From contig CM067091.1 of NCBI GenBank assembly GCA_034008185.1, positions 11,263,799 to 11,327,798 on the forward strand: a stretch of DNA of 64,000 nt, read 5' to 3'. The notes below the pieces were generated by a model. It was given only the letters and a program-made list of their open reading frames with translations. It was not told the DNA's origin and did no database searches. This document shows, piece after piece, positions 24,781-37,100 of the stretch (positions are counted from its first letter, which is position 1; every line of letters starts with the position of its first letter). Position numbers and translations under genes: made by a program. This DNA is from Gorsachius magnificus. Its lineage: Eukaryota > Chordata > Aves > Pelecaniformes > Ardeidae.

Positions 24781-27700
24781 CCTCTGGTCTTCCTCTGAAT
24801 GCCACTGAAGAAAAAATCAGAAAAGGTTCCTCCAGTTTGGCAGAAGAAAACATGAAAGAAATTAAAAACCAAAGTCAGCAAAAATGGTTTTTGTTTGAGA
24901 TTAAAACATTTCAAATCTCGTTGTTCAATACTTGTATCCAGTCCCATAGTGGAAATGCTCATGTACTCAGATACAATCTCCCCTGACTTCAGTTAGCAGC
25001 TATAAAGAACTTGTTCTTGAAAAGAGAAAGTTTACCACCTCGTTTTCTTCTGTAAAACTGACTGAAAACTTGAAGGAGTCCTGTTTAAATCCAAGGGGTT
25101 TTTTTTCCAAGAAGGAAGAATGGCGTAATGCTGCCTCTGTGTTAAAAGGTTTTTTTAAAGTTTTGAATCCTTTCCAGTGAAAATATTTCACACACAGAGA
25201 CCTGCAGGTGCTCAGAAATCTTTTACAAACCTGGACTCAGGAATTGGAAACGGAATTCCAACAAACCTATTTAATTACTCTCTGATGTCATGCTGTCTAA
25301 ACTAATTTAACTGCAATATATTTCTTTAAAAAAATCTTCTTTACCCTTTTCATTAGCATGAGTCATACTCTGCCTCATGTGAAACAGCTCCACAGGCTTA
25401 AAACTCCAGAGGATGACTTTTCAAGTGGCAATACGACCTCTACCTTAGCCTTTGGTGAACTTCACGTTTAAACAGGACAGACTGCAAGATCAACAACTGA
25501 GACCTGTCATGCAGTCCCCTGGACATGTACACTAAAATACCCAAGAATAATCTGTTCAGCTCCTTTTCCCAAGAACTGTAACAGTGGCTTCACTTTGTCC
25601 TCCGTTGACTGAAGGGCTGAGCTGGTAACGCAGGTGCTTAACAAGGGTAAAGTTGTAATTTTTCACAAACACACCACAGCCATGCCCGCAGTCAGTGTAT
25701 TTTGGTGGGTTTATTGCTATGCTTTAAAAAAACCCCATGTAAGCCCAGTTGGAGAAGAAGTTCCTGCCAGTGGGATGCCCTGCGGGGTGGGCGGCGGTGC
25801 AGTGTGGGGCAGCAGTGCACCCTGTAGGCAGCCAGCCTCCTCCTCCAGCCGGAGCCACTCGGAGACACCCCAAAACCCCAGTCTTTCCTCCAGAGGCTGC
25901 TGAATGCCAGACTTTGTTTTAAAATTAGACGCCAAATTTTCAAGAGCCGCCTACCCCATGGCCACAAGAAGGCTGGTAGTTAGAAACCAGCGTTACTTAC
26001 GTGTCAAGGCTATCCTGCTGCTTTTGGCCATACAAAAGAGAGTGTGGAGCAAGCATATCTTTCATAAGCTGCAAAAAATGAACTGTTGTTGTTCTAAATG
26101 AGCCTTCGGGAAATGAGGCACTGGGCTGGATTGAACAGGGATTAATGGGACCCTTCTCTCATCTTGCACTGACGCTAAGCCCAGTCCTCCTCCCTCAGTT
26201 GTTTTTATTTCAGGGGCAAGAAGAAAGGGAAAAGGTACAACACTTTTTAGCTTGATTTGTGCATGCTGTAGCATTTCCCACCCCGACTGGTATCAGAAAC
26301 ACCAAACTACTTCCATAAAGAACAACCTGCAGCCCTTCCTATGTGAGGAGCTCTGAATGTTTTACCTTGGTTTGATGGAGGAACTGAAGGATAGGGGAGC
26401 TCAGTGATTTCACAGATGTCACAAATAAGGTAGACCCCAAACCCCACCCTCCCAGTTTTGATCTAATGGCTCTTCCTCTGATATCAGTTGTAGTTTTGCT
26501 ATTCCCCATCAAAATGAAGCAGCTTTTCGCTGAGTTACTTCTGACAAAACCATTCCCCAGCAGTCACTCCACACTGTCCCCATGGCCCTCCCAACCATGC
26601 CATCCTTTTATCCTTCCCATATTGTCCACCCTCCTGCTGGGCAGGAGGCTGTGTGCCCTGTCTGGTTCTGTGCTATGGAGATATTGATTAGCTTGCCATA
26701 GGCCACAATACCAGCTAAATGTTAAGTTCCCACTTTTAATCTATCCAGCTTCCAGTTTTCACAGCGCTTGTAAGAATGTCACATCTTTAAGAGCTCTGTT
26801 GCTCTATCAGACTTGGCTGAGATTTGCAAACAGATTTACAAATGACTTAAGAGATGGACATGAAAGAGCAGGAGGTAAGACAATGTGATTACATGGGCCT
26901 TGTCTCTTAGTAAATCAGATTAAAACCACAATCAATCATACGTTCAAACAGTATTTACATGTCTGAGCTCAATGTATCTTAGTGGGCTGGACAGGCCTAG
27001 ATGGAAAAAAAAAAAGAGCAAAAGCAAGCAATGAAAGCTGTGCAAACTATTCTTTCCCTGTTAAAGAGGCTCTCTTGAGGCACTTTCCATCTTAGGTGCT
27101 GGGAACCATGGATGCACGGATTGCTGTACAGACCGTGCTGAGCCCCGTGGCCCCCAGAGTGGAACGTTGGTCTTGAATAAGACCCACAGACTAGGGTGTC
27201 CTATTATGGCCCTGTGGAGTTATTCCAGCTGGCTAAGCTCAAACTCAACTGGTATCTTCAATATGTAGATGGAAACCCTCACTCTGGTGCAGGCTTTAGA
27301 TCAGATATAGGGCACAGTGGAGGAGATGTTCAAAGCCTCTTACTTCTCACCACTGGCCATGTTTATGTGCACCACTCGAGCAGCTGGGTTCGTACAGCCC
27401 ATTTGTCTGGCTCGGCCCACTCTGCAAAGGCAGCTCCTCACAGAGGGTGTGTAGGGATTTGAAAAGGGAGGACTACCCAGGTCCCTGCTCCTTGGAAGTC
27501 CATTGCCTCCTATTCTCCAGATCCTAAGATTATGTCTACGTGAGCTGCGCCACCTTCTCAAACGGACAATTTCAGTGAGTCCCTCTGGACATCCAGAGTG
27601 GGCTAGAGGAAGGGATCACTCTGGCGAGCCAAAGGAACATTTCACAGTGTTGAAAAAGTTGCCCCTCCCTGAGGGTAAAAGGCCCTACCCAGGTCAGCAT

Positions 27701-28311
27701 ATTTGCACGTTCCATGTGACAGTGAGGTAGACCCTGGAGCCACAGTGCATGGGCCCCTTCCAGGATGCCAGCTTCTGTCCATACTGTTCTTTAATGCTTG
27801 AGCACAGGCACACAGTAACACCCGATGCGCTCCCCAAAGCACGTGCCTTGTGATCCACCTGTAGGTGTTTGTTGTTTGGATGCAGCACTGCCACCAAACT
27901 CCAGCCAACTGAAGTCCTACCCAGTGTTGCGGCAGGCAGCAGCAGGGTCGTCCTCAGGGAAAGCTCAGATCACCTGCTTGATTTGTCAGAGGATGATGGG
28001 GAATAAAGGCAGGAGCTAAGCCCAGAAGAAAATGCCAGGCTTGCCCAGAGAGCCCAGAACTCTCTGGGTGCACCCTAAAATATACCATGCGCAGTTGGTC
28101 ACTCCAACGTGGCTCCAAGGAGGCTCCACTGGGTACGTGATGCCAACAGTCAGAATTTGTTCACTGCTGCAGACTTGCAGTTTGAGCTGCACGTGGAACT
28201 CTTCATTCTATGGATCTATAAGGAATTTCATTGTCCTTTCTCAGGTGAATTGATTTCCAGAAAGGACTTACAGGATTGAGTTGAGTAAACTCCATATATC
28301 AAGCCATTCGC
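24781..28311. other. GDF5 upstream / GDF5-CEP250 intergenic
   Basis: The first few hundred bases should hold the GDF5 5' UTR and promoter on the minus strand. I cannot place a start site: an AT-rich TTTAAAAA-like stretch near 25,150-25,160 is a weak candidate. No coding exon or known repeat is visible in the rest. Confidence 0.4.
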
Positions 28312-28590
28312 TGTCACATTGCTTTTGCTTTAGGATGAGAGGAAATGGCCTCAAGTTGTGCGAGGGGAGGTTTGGATTGGATATAAGGAAAAATTCCTTT
28401 ACTGCAAGAGTGGTCAAGCATTGGAACGGGCTGCCCAGGGAGGTGGTGGAGCCACCATCCCTGGAGGTGTTCAAGAAACGCGTAGACGTGGGGCTTCGGG
28501 ACATGGTTTAGCAGGCATGGGAGTGTTGGGTTGACGGTTGGGCTTGATGATCTTGGAGGTCTTTTCCAACCTTAATGATTCTATGATTCT
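28312..28590 (+). mobile_element. CR1 LINE 3' end
   Basis: On + it encodes the CR1 ORF2 C-terminus ([31 protein letters not shown]). It then has the 3' UTR and ends in the typical ATGATTCTATGATTCT repeat at 28,590. The 5' end is truncated near 28,312. Confidence 0.93.
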
Positions 28591-30369
28591 TATTGAAACT
28601 AATTAACATTCAGTTTCTGTGAGAATTTAGAGCTCAGCACCATAGCTTTCTGGAGATTGACTTAAAAGTATGAAAGGATAATTTTAGGAAGGAACTTAAC
28701 AGCTCTGTGCTTTTTGAGAGGAAAGAATTACAGAAAACTCAGAGGTGCTATAATTAAAAATTGGTCTTGTCTTGGGCCAGAGCGAAACAAAGATTGTTCC
28801 TACTAACATGGGAAATTGTGGCGTAATTTTAAAAGGCTATGCTACAATGTTGTGCTGATAATAAACAATTGGAAGTCCAAAGAAAGAATTGTGTCACTGG
28901 TTATCACAAAACTTGGCTACATCTCTGAACAGCTGTGAGCTACAGATGGGACAAGCCTAGAGAAAAGCACTGGGGTGCGATCTGCTGCACCTCCTGTCAC
29001 AAGAACACCAGGACTGAGAAGTACCTGTCTGCTGCAGTGATGCGTATGTGGTAGGTCCAGAAAGCCAGGCACAGCACGAAAAGGGAAACAGCATTTTTGG
29101 ATGTCACTTGGAATCAATGGAAAGGCAGTTGTCTTGGGATCTGAGTAGCCTCAAAACAATGAAGATCCGGAACAAGAAAGAATCTCAGGAGACCTTATGC
29201 AGGAAGTTGACCTGACACACAACAGGCAAGAATGAAGCTGGGCCACTGGGAATCAAGCCCCATGGTGACAGCCCAGCTGAGGCTGCAGCATTTTGCTAGT
29301 AAGGCTGGAGAACTCTTGTTTCCACTGTAGATCCAAGTACACAGGAGCTTCGGAGGGCTCAGAGCTGCCCACAGCCCAGGCATAGCAGGCCGGGAGGGGG
29401 GTGAGGGAGCACATGGTTGGAGCCATCCAGCTGCTTGCTGTGACTCTGACAGTCAGTCCCTTTGGAGACGGAGTCCGACATGGTGCTTAGACACAAGCAG
29501 AGGCTCTGAGCTCTTACTGAGCAGCACTTTAGTTCAGGAAGATGTGAAAAATTGAGACAGTGTAAAGTGGTCCACTCACCCGGCAGCCGTGCTGTACACG
29601 GAAGGGCATCAGACTTACAGATTGAACTTGTCTAGCTGCAGTTTCAGAAATTTGATTTCTTTTCTATCTTTGTCTCAACTGACAGGAATTTATAGCTTTA
29701 AATTAACCTCTCCATCTTCTGATCAATAAGCTAGAGATCCTTCAGCTGCTTCGTGTAAGGCAGGTTCTCAGAGCTCATTCCCTAAACCCTTTTCTGCAAT
29801 CACTGCTTCACAAGACACTACCCCCAGTTCTGAATATTTTTGTGTTTGCCTAGATTTGTAATGATGCTTCAGCTGTGTTAAAATACATGGAGCTGAGTCC
29901 ATCTCAATTATATTTAGGCTTCCCCTGTATCAGAGATGATGATCTAGACAGCCTTAATAGTCAAGAGAGGGAAATGAGATGCAAACTAGAACTGTAGAAA
30001 GTCACACTTAGCAGGAATGATCTGGCAATCATTTCATCACCTTTGCACCATTTGCACGCTGCCACACTTCCAACCGGCTGCCACGTGCAAGTGAAAATGC
30101 CTTGCACACAAACCCCTGTGAAGGCCATGGCAGTTGTGGCTCCCTCGGCTGCTATTTACTGGACTGGCTTTTGCTGGAAAGGCTTCGAGAGCTCTGGGCT
30201 CAGCGACGCCTTCAGCATATCAAGTACTTTTGTCCCTCTCACAGGGATTCTGTTGGCACTGGTCCTACTCGAAGGGCCACAGGAGGGTGCGCAGGTATCT
30301 TCGCACTCAGAGGACCTTGCACAAGCACAGACGATTCGGGAGTTTCTCCTGATGGCCAGCAGAAACCCC
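28591..30369. other. Intergenic upstream of CEP250
   Basis: No exon, repeat or RNA gene is recognisable. A long open frame begins at 30,043 and runs into the CpG island, but its residues before the CEP250 start look like read-through of noncoding GC-rich DNA. Confidence 0.45.
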
Positions 30370-31180
30370 CGCTACAATGGGCGACCGCCCCTCCCGATGG
30401 ACCCCGTGCGCCTGGCAGGGCTCATGGCGGGCAGGCTGGCACAGAGACCCCTCCGGCGAGGGTCTCCCCCCCCGGCAGCCGCAGCCCGGCGCGGCCCGCG
30501 CCCGTCAGGCGGCGGGCGGGGTCCGCGGCGGGGCGGGGCCGCGCGGGTGGCGGGCCGGGATGCCGAGCAGGTCATGGCGTCGGGGGTCAGTGAGGCGGCG
30601 CGGAGCCCGGCCTCCTTGCAGCGCCTGCTGCAGAGCTCGCAGGAGGCGCAGCACCGCCAAGCGGTGCTGGTGCGGAAGCTGCAGGCGAAGGTGAGGAGCG
30701 GGGGTCCGAGAGGGGCCCGGGCGGCGGAGGGCTCGGGGGGCGAAAGCGGGGCCCTTCCCAGGGCTCTCCCCGGCGCTGCCGCGGGCGGGACGGCGCCGAG
30801 CCCGGGGCTCGGGGGAGGTCCCGGGGGAGGCCTCAGGAGCCGCCCGGCCCGGCGTGCCTGGCCCTGCCGCTGTCCCCGCCCCTCGCCGGGTGCGGGCCGG
30901 GCTGCCGTACAGGTGCCCGGCTGGCCGAGGCCTTTGTGTGGCCGGGGGAGCAGGGGGCTGGCCCGGGGGCGGGAGCCGAGGCGGCGGGGCGGGGGGGGGA
31001 GGTGGTGGCGGCCCCGGGCAGAGGCAGCACTCGGGCCTACTTGGCCCGGGGCGCGGGAGTGCTGGCAGCCAGGAGGGTGCCCGTCCTGGGCGGAGGGTCG
31101 GGGCAGGCCGTGCCCTGCCCGGCCCAGTGCCCGGCGGTGGTCCCGGCGCTGCTGGAAGGGTGTCCGGCTTTTCTTGCCCG
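30370..31180. promoter_or_regulatory. CEP250: CpG-island promoter of CEP250
   Basis: A very GC-rich, CpG-dense block with many GGGGCGGGG-type SP1 boxes (for example about 30,515-30,540) surrounds the first CEP250 coding exon and its donor. This is the standard promoter type for a ubiquitously expressed centrosomal gene. No TATA box is seen. Confidence 0.75.
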
Positions 31181-34100
31181 TGCTCATCTCCTGCAGCGGG
31201 GCGGAAAGGCGTGCTCGGCAGTGGCCAGGACAGTCTTTCCTTGCCGCGTACCGAGAAGCCCTTGGGAAAACTCCGGTCTCTACCTTTGCACACTCACTGG
31301 ACTCTTAGCCCCTGGGAAAGGCGGACTTGGGGCGCAGGGTGGCCCTAGGCCAGGCATGGCTAAGTCTGGCTCATCGTTCCACTGGCCATGGGGGTCTCAG
31401 GGCGAGCAGGCAGCACGGCGTGTGAGAGTATGGGCAGCACTGTGGAATGTACTGTGCTTGGGCTGCCAAGGCTTGGAGAAAAGCTAACGCGGGCGGAGCC
31501 GAGCCTGTCACAAGCTGCAGCCGCTCATCTTCCTTCTCTGTCCCCCTCCAGGTACTGCAGTACCGGACTCGGTGTCGAGAGTTGGAGCAGCAGCTGGAAG
31601 CAGGAGGGGTGAGTGTGCAGGTCACTAACTAAAGGGAGCGTAGGTAGCGTTGCTGAGCGCTGACAAAGAAAAAGCTCCCCAAAGCACTGACAGAGGAAAA
31701 CAAGGTTTTGCTGCCCGAGGGTTTAAAGCAGCGCTGCAAGTTTGCCCGCCAGTGTTTTGTCCAGTTGCCATTGTTAAGATGGGTGCAATGGATGCTAGCA
31801 GTAGCAAAGGGAACACAAGGATTTGACCAAACATTTCCTTTCTTCCTAAGGGATCCCTTCCAGGCAGGTGGGCAGCCGCAGAAGACCGCAGCCTGGAGAA
31901 AGCTCTGCTGCAGGTGGAAGAGGAGCAGCAAAGGTACAAGGGAGAAGCGTTCCCTCATACTTGGTGTCCTGGATGCTCGTGGGCGTGGGGGGAAACCTGT
32001 GCAGTGGTACCTGGTCTTTGCAAGGGAAGCGTTTGGGCAAGCCGCGTTGAAAGGAGGAAAGTCCGCAGTCTGTTTTCTGTGGTGCAGTACTGGTGGTGTG
32101 TGCTGAATGGCTCTGTTTTGAGCGGGGGGTGTTGCGGGTGACCTCCAAAGGTCCCTTGGCAGCCTAAATTAGCCCGTGGTTCAGTAGGCGAGCAACTCGG
32201 GGCAATGCTAGAGAAAGGCGATGCATCCAGTGATCAGCCAGCACAGAGGCGAGGCAAGACGTTAACTGTGGGCATCATCAGAGTGGAAGAGGAAGGGGAA
32301 ACGGGAATTGTAGATGGAAACGGAAGGCTTAAAGCAAGGAGAAGCAAAAGTGTTTGCCATGACAGTGAGATCTTAGTGAACGCTAGGAGGCACTTTTACT
32401 GCCCCTCAGTTTGACCCCGGAGTCAGTGTTGAGGGAGTTGGAAAATCACGGGGGTGCTGCTTGTGGGTAGCAGTTGTTCAGTGACCTCCTTGCTGCTTCT
32501 GCCTTCCCAAGGTGTGAGAGTCTGGCGGAAGTGAACGCTCTCCTGCGGGACCGCCTCGATCAAGCGCGTGAGGTTAATTCAGCCCTCAAAGAAGATATTG
32601 GAAAGCTGACGGCAGATTGGCTGAGGGCCCGTGAAGAGCTGGAAATGAAGGAGAGTGAGTGGCGCAATGAACATGAGGTAAGGACAGGCTATGGGATGTC
32701 GGAGGTGATGCCTGAGAAAGCATTTTCTTTCTGGCAGAGGGGACTGGCTGTGTGAAAGTTGTGGCTCTGCTGAGGGCGCACTGGTGTTGACGAGCAGGAG
32801 AGAGGGGTGTGAGACGGGGGAGTGTCAGCAAATGGTGGTGATGGAAGATGACCCCCTGCCGTGAGCATGCTGCTCAGTCTCAAAGGCAAATGCTTGGTGT
32901 TGCTGGGCGCTGTAGGGCAGGCACTTTTTCATCATTCCTAAATCTGCGCCGGGAGCGGTGGAGACCAGAGAGGTCTGTGTGTTTTCACATTTGGAGTAGC
33001 CAAGAGAAGAACAAGGCAGGGCTCCCTTACCAATAGCCTGTGGTGAGTCAGTCTGACACTGCTCCTGGAGGGGCTTGTTTCTGTCTTCCTCCACCAAGAC
33101 CGTGAGGGCCCTCTGGAAGGTGAGGTGATGAATCACGCTCAGCTTGCTCTGTTGATAGCCGCTCATGCGGGAGAAGTGTGGATGTTCCCTTCTTTGAAGT
33201 CAGGTGGCAGGCCGACTGAGGATGCTTCTGAGGTGCCTCTTTGGTCCTCGATGTCCCTGCTGCAATAGTTGCTAAAGGGGGCCCAGTGATGGTGGTTGCC
33301 CTCTCTCCTACCCGAAAGACTTGCACAGCGACGGCAGAGGCTGAACTGCCATTTCTTTTTGTCCTTGCACGCTTAGCTTTATGACAGCTACTTCAGGGGT
33401 GAACACAGCCGTCTGGTCAGCCTGTGGCGTCAGGTGTTAACCTTCCGCCGTCAGTTCCTGGAGATGAAGACTGCCACTGACCGGTGAGTAGAAGTTAAGG
33501 CTCGATCTCTTGCAGGAAACATGAGCTTTCTGAGCCTGGACGTCTCAGCCGTAGTGGCGGCTAAAGATGTGATTTCTCCTTTGACAGCCTGAGGCAATGC
33601 CATCAAGCGCACTTCAGGCTGTTTTCAGACTCCTGTGGTTTGATGCTGGTTCTCAGCTCAAACTGAGGGGCTTGGGCTCTAAGCAACGCAGAGGCCCTGC
33701 ACAGGTGACCTGACTGGGGTGACGTTTGGGCCTGTTAACACAGGCACAGGCATCTATGGACACATTGGAAGAGCCTCACCAAAGCTCTGCATGCGGCAGG
33801 CAGAGCAGTCCCTTTTATAGGACAACGAAACCTGCCTTAAATCTCGCTGAGTTTCTTTTCCCACCGCTCCCAATGGAAAGGTCGTTCATGAATATCTAGG
33901 TATTTTTTATCCACTTATCCTAGTGCCATCATTGTTGCAGGAAGAACAGCTTCTCTACCCTGTTAGTGCATTTATCCAGTTTATTTTGCTTGGTTTGATA
34001 CCTCTTTTTATGATTCTTGTCTTGTCCTTGGGCTCTCTGAGGTTCTTTTCTCACAGTTTGCCTTCTCCACAAACAAAACTAGTGTAGCCTTACTAGAACG

Positions 34101-37100
34101 TTCTTCTGGTGTCAGCATGGAATTTCAAACCCTGGGTTGCTGTCAGCCATTTATCTTATTTGATTATAAGCTTTTCTTAATGTGAGAGTACGCCTGACCG
34201 ACTATTTAATTCCTGTAGCATTTATGCTTCTGTGTTACAACGTTCTGGGCTTATTCTTACGCCACCTTCCTGAAACGTTCGTTCTGTAGATACTGTCGCG
34301 AGCCTCTTAGCAGTCCAAGCGCTGATAATGATAGGTCGCTTAAAGCTGATCCCCTGGGTGTAAAGGCTGGGGACCTTGGTAAAATTCCTTACATCTACTA
34401 ATGCTAATCAGAGTATGTTAATAAGGTAGAGTGGGAGCAACAATTAGTAAGAGTGTTGAGAGGTGCTTGAAGGCTTCTGTCTGTGCCATCCCTTTCTCCG
34501 TATCTCTGTGGAGAGGAAACCAGGCTCCTTCCTCGACTCTCCAGTAGACTCATTGCTGCACCGCCAAGGTGTCGCCCGATCCCAGAGTGTCAGAGGAATG
34601 ACTGGTCCCCAACAAAGACGCCGTCTTTCCTGCCAGCTTCTACTGTTGCGCAGTTAGGTGCTTCAGGAGCGCGTCAGCTGATAAAGATGGGGGTATGAAT
34701 GTTAGCTCTTTCTTTACTCTTCTTCAGAGATTTGTCAGAGCTGAAGGCCGAGCAAACGAGGCTTTCTGGATCCATACTCGTAAGCTGCTCCCGCCTGAAC
34801 TGTGGTGTACAGCTCCGGGAGTCCATCGCTCTGGGTAGACGTGTCCTGAAGGATCAGGCAGAGCAGCAAGCGGAGCAGGAGCTAAGCCAGAAGACTGGGG
34901 AAGCGATGTGCTTGCAAGTCAAGGGGGACCTGGAGAAGAAGGAGCTTCAGGAGAGGTAAAGGTGTTTTCAACTTTGCTGTTACCAAGAGTATCTTTTGTG
35001 GCCGCTTCTGTGATTGATGGATGGGCTGTGTGCACAATTAAAACCCACGCCCATGCAGCACAGCCTTGTTTCTGTCCCTCGTCAAACTCCTGCCTTCGAC
35101 AGAAGGGATAGAAAAACCGTCTGACTGAGAGACGCTCTTTGGAGAAAGGCAAGCCTGCCTATTGCAGTGTTTTTGCTGTTAACTGATTCTTGGTGAGAAG
35201 CTGAGAGCAGTGTAAAGAGAGCTCTGTCTCTTGTCCAGCCCTTCTGCTGCCCAAGGCTGTGCTAAAGGAGCTGGGAGGAATTTGCCCAGGGCCATTGTGA
35301 GCAATGTAGCACCCCCGTACTGACAATTCCTCGCAAGCCTGCGTGCACAAGTGCCATTTTGTAACGTCAAGGCTATTAACCTGTAGGGATGACCGCCGCC
35401 TTTGCTGTATTTTCTGGCTGGAACTTTCTCTTCTGGGAGCTGCTTAGCTCTTTAGCAGGTGATGGTGTGCCGTGCTTTTGGAATGGCACGTGGACGTTCT
35501 CTTCTCAGGGTGATGGAGCTCTCCACCTTGCTTGTCCAGTCTGAGAAGCAGAACGAGGAGAAGGAGAAGACCGTGAGAACACTTGACGACACCATGGAGA
35601 TTCTGGTAGGTTTTCCCTTTGCCTGGGCGATAGCCCCGTGCTTGCTCTGCAGCCTCAGCACAGAGAGGTGTGGCTTCCTCAGGAGAAGGCCTGGGAGAGA
35701 TGCTAACTGCAGGGGAACATCGGGCAGATGGCCAAAATATTCTGGGTGTGTTTGGCACGTGTGCAGGCAGTGGCAGGGGAGCTGCAGACAACTCGGGGGG
35801 GTTTGCACCACTGCTACTCTGCCTGTGACTTTAAGTCTGCAGGGATCAAAGTTCCTTGGGAGCGAGAGCTTTGTAGCAGTCTGTAAACCCCAGCTGTTGG
35901 TCTTTCTCTTCTTAGTGTTAGCAAAGCAGCAGCTGAATCGCTCTGGGAAGGAATGTGTTGGAGTGAGCAGGGCTGTGGCTTATGGGCGCGAGAGGGCTAC
36001 TGAGGGTGGGAATGCTAGAGAGGGGAGCAGCTCTTCCCTGCCCACCCTCTCCTTACTCTCTTCTCAGGAAGCAAGGCTGTTAGAGAGAGAACACGAAGCT
36101 TCATTGGCCGTAGAAGAGACTCTTTCCCTCCAAAAGCTGATAAAAGATATAACTGAGGTGAGTACGGGGTTGGGACCACATCCCTGTCGATCTGATTTCA
36201 GTGTACTTAAGGAAGGCAGCGGGCTAGCCCAGGGAATAGATACCGACGTTGTGCACTGCCTGTGTTTCCTGCTGCTGGCCGTTTAATTTTTATACCACTT
36301 TTCTGACATAAAGCCTCTTCTAACGTCCGAGTTGGCTGTCCTGTGACACTTCAGCTGAGTCGCTACAAGTTTCAGTACCTTTGCCTTCACTGTCCCGCTC
36401 AGGTCTCTCTTGGGCTGTGCTTTCCGAGTTGCCTACTTGACATTTGTATTCCAGCGTTGCTTGGAGGCTTCCCCCCCCTCCCTGAGCAATGACTCTGTCG
36501 TTGTTCAGATTTTTAGAACAGGTCACTGACTTGGTCGATGCGCTTGCCAGCTCTGCTCCTTCACGCTCCCTTCACTGACCATTATTATCTCCCCAGCATC
36601 GCAACGGGTCAAACTGTTTAGGGGCAGCTTTATCGTAGTCCTAAACGTCACTCTGCGGCGGTGGGTTGAATCATCAGCTCTTTTACACAGCCTCTCACAA
36701 AGTCAGGTCTTTCCCCTTGTGTAGTCATTTGTGTCCTCTTGTGCTACTGCCCAGAGGAATTATAACCGTTAGCTTTTTCGTTGCTGTTTTCCGGTAGCCC
36801 TCCGCTTCCTTCTTCCCTGGGCAGCGCTAATGTTTCCTTTCATTGCAATTTCCAGTGTTGACCTGGTGCTCGCGTGTGTGGCTCTAAGAAGCTGAAGGAG
36901 ACCAAAATCCTTCCTGAGAGCGCCAAGAAACTGAGCGTTCAGGCAGCCTCCAGCCACTTCACGCTTCTTTCTTCTGGTTTATAGTAGCTGTATGCCAAAA
37001 TCCCCAGGGTGTTTGTGGCCCCAGGGACAAAACATGTCTGTTGACTGTAGAAATGGGAGAATTGAGTTTTTAAGGACTCTGGGGTGAAGTGGGGGAAAAA

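Noticed and set aside
30043..31308. 421-codon + open frame through the CEP250 promoter
   Set aside because: GC-rich CpG-island DNA is poor in stop codons. Only the part 30,574-30,690 matches CEP250 and it ends at a consensus donor; the rest is promoter and intron read-through.
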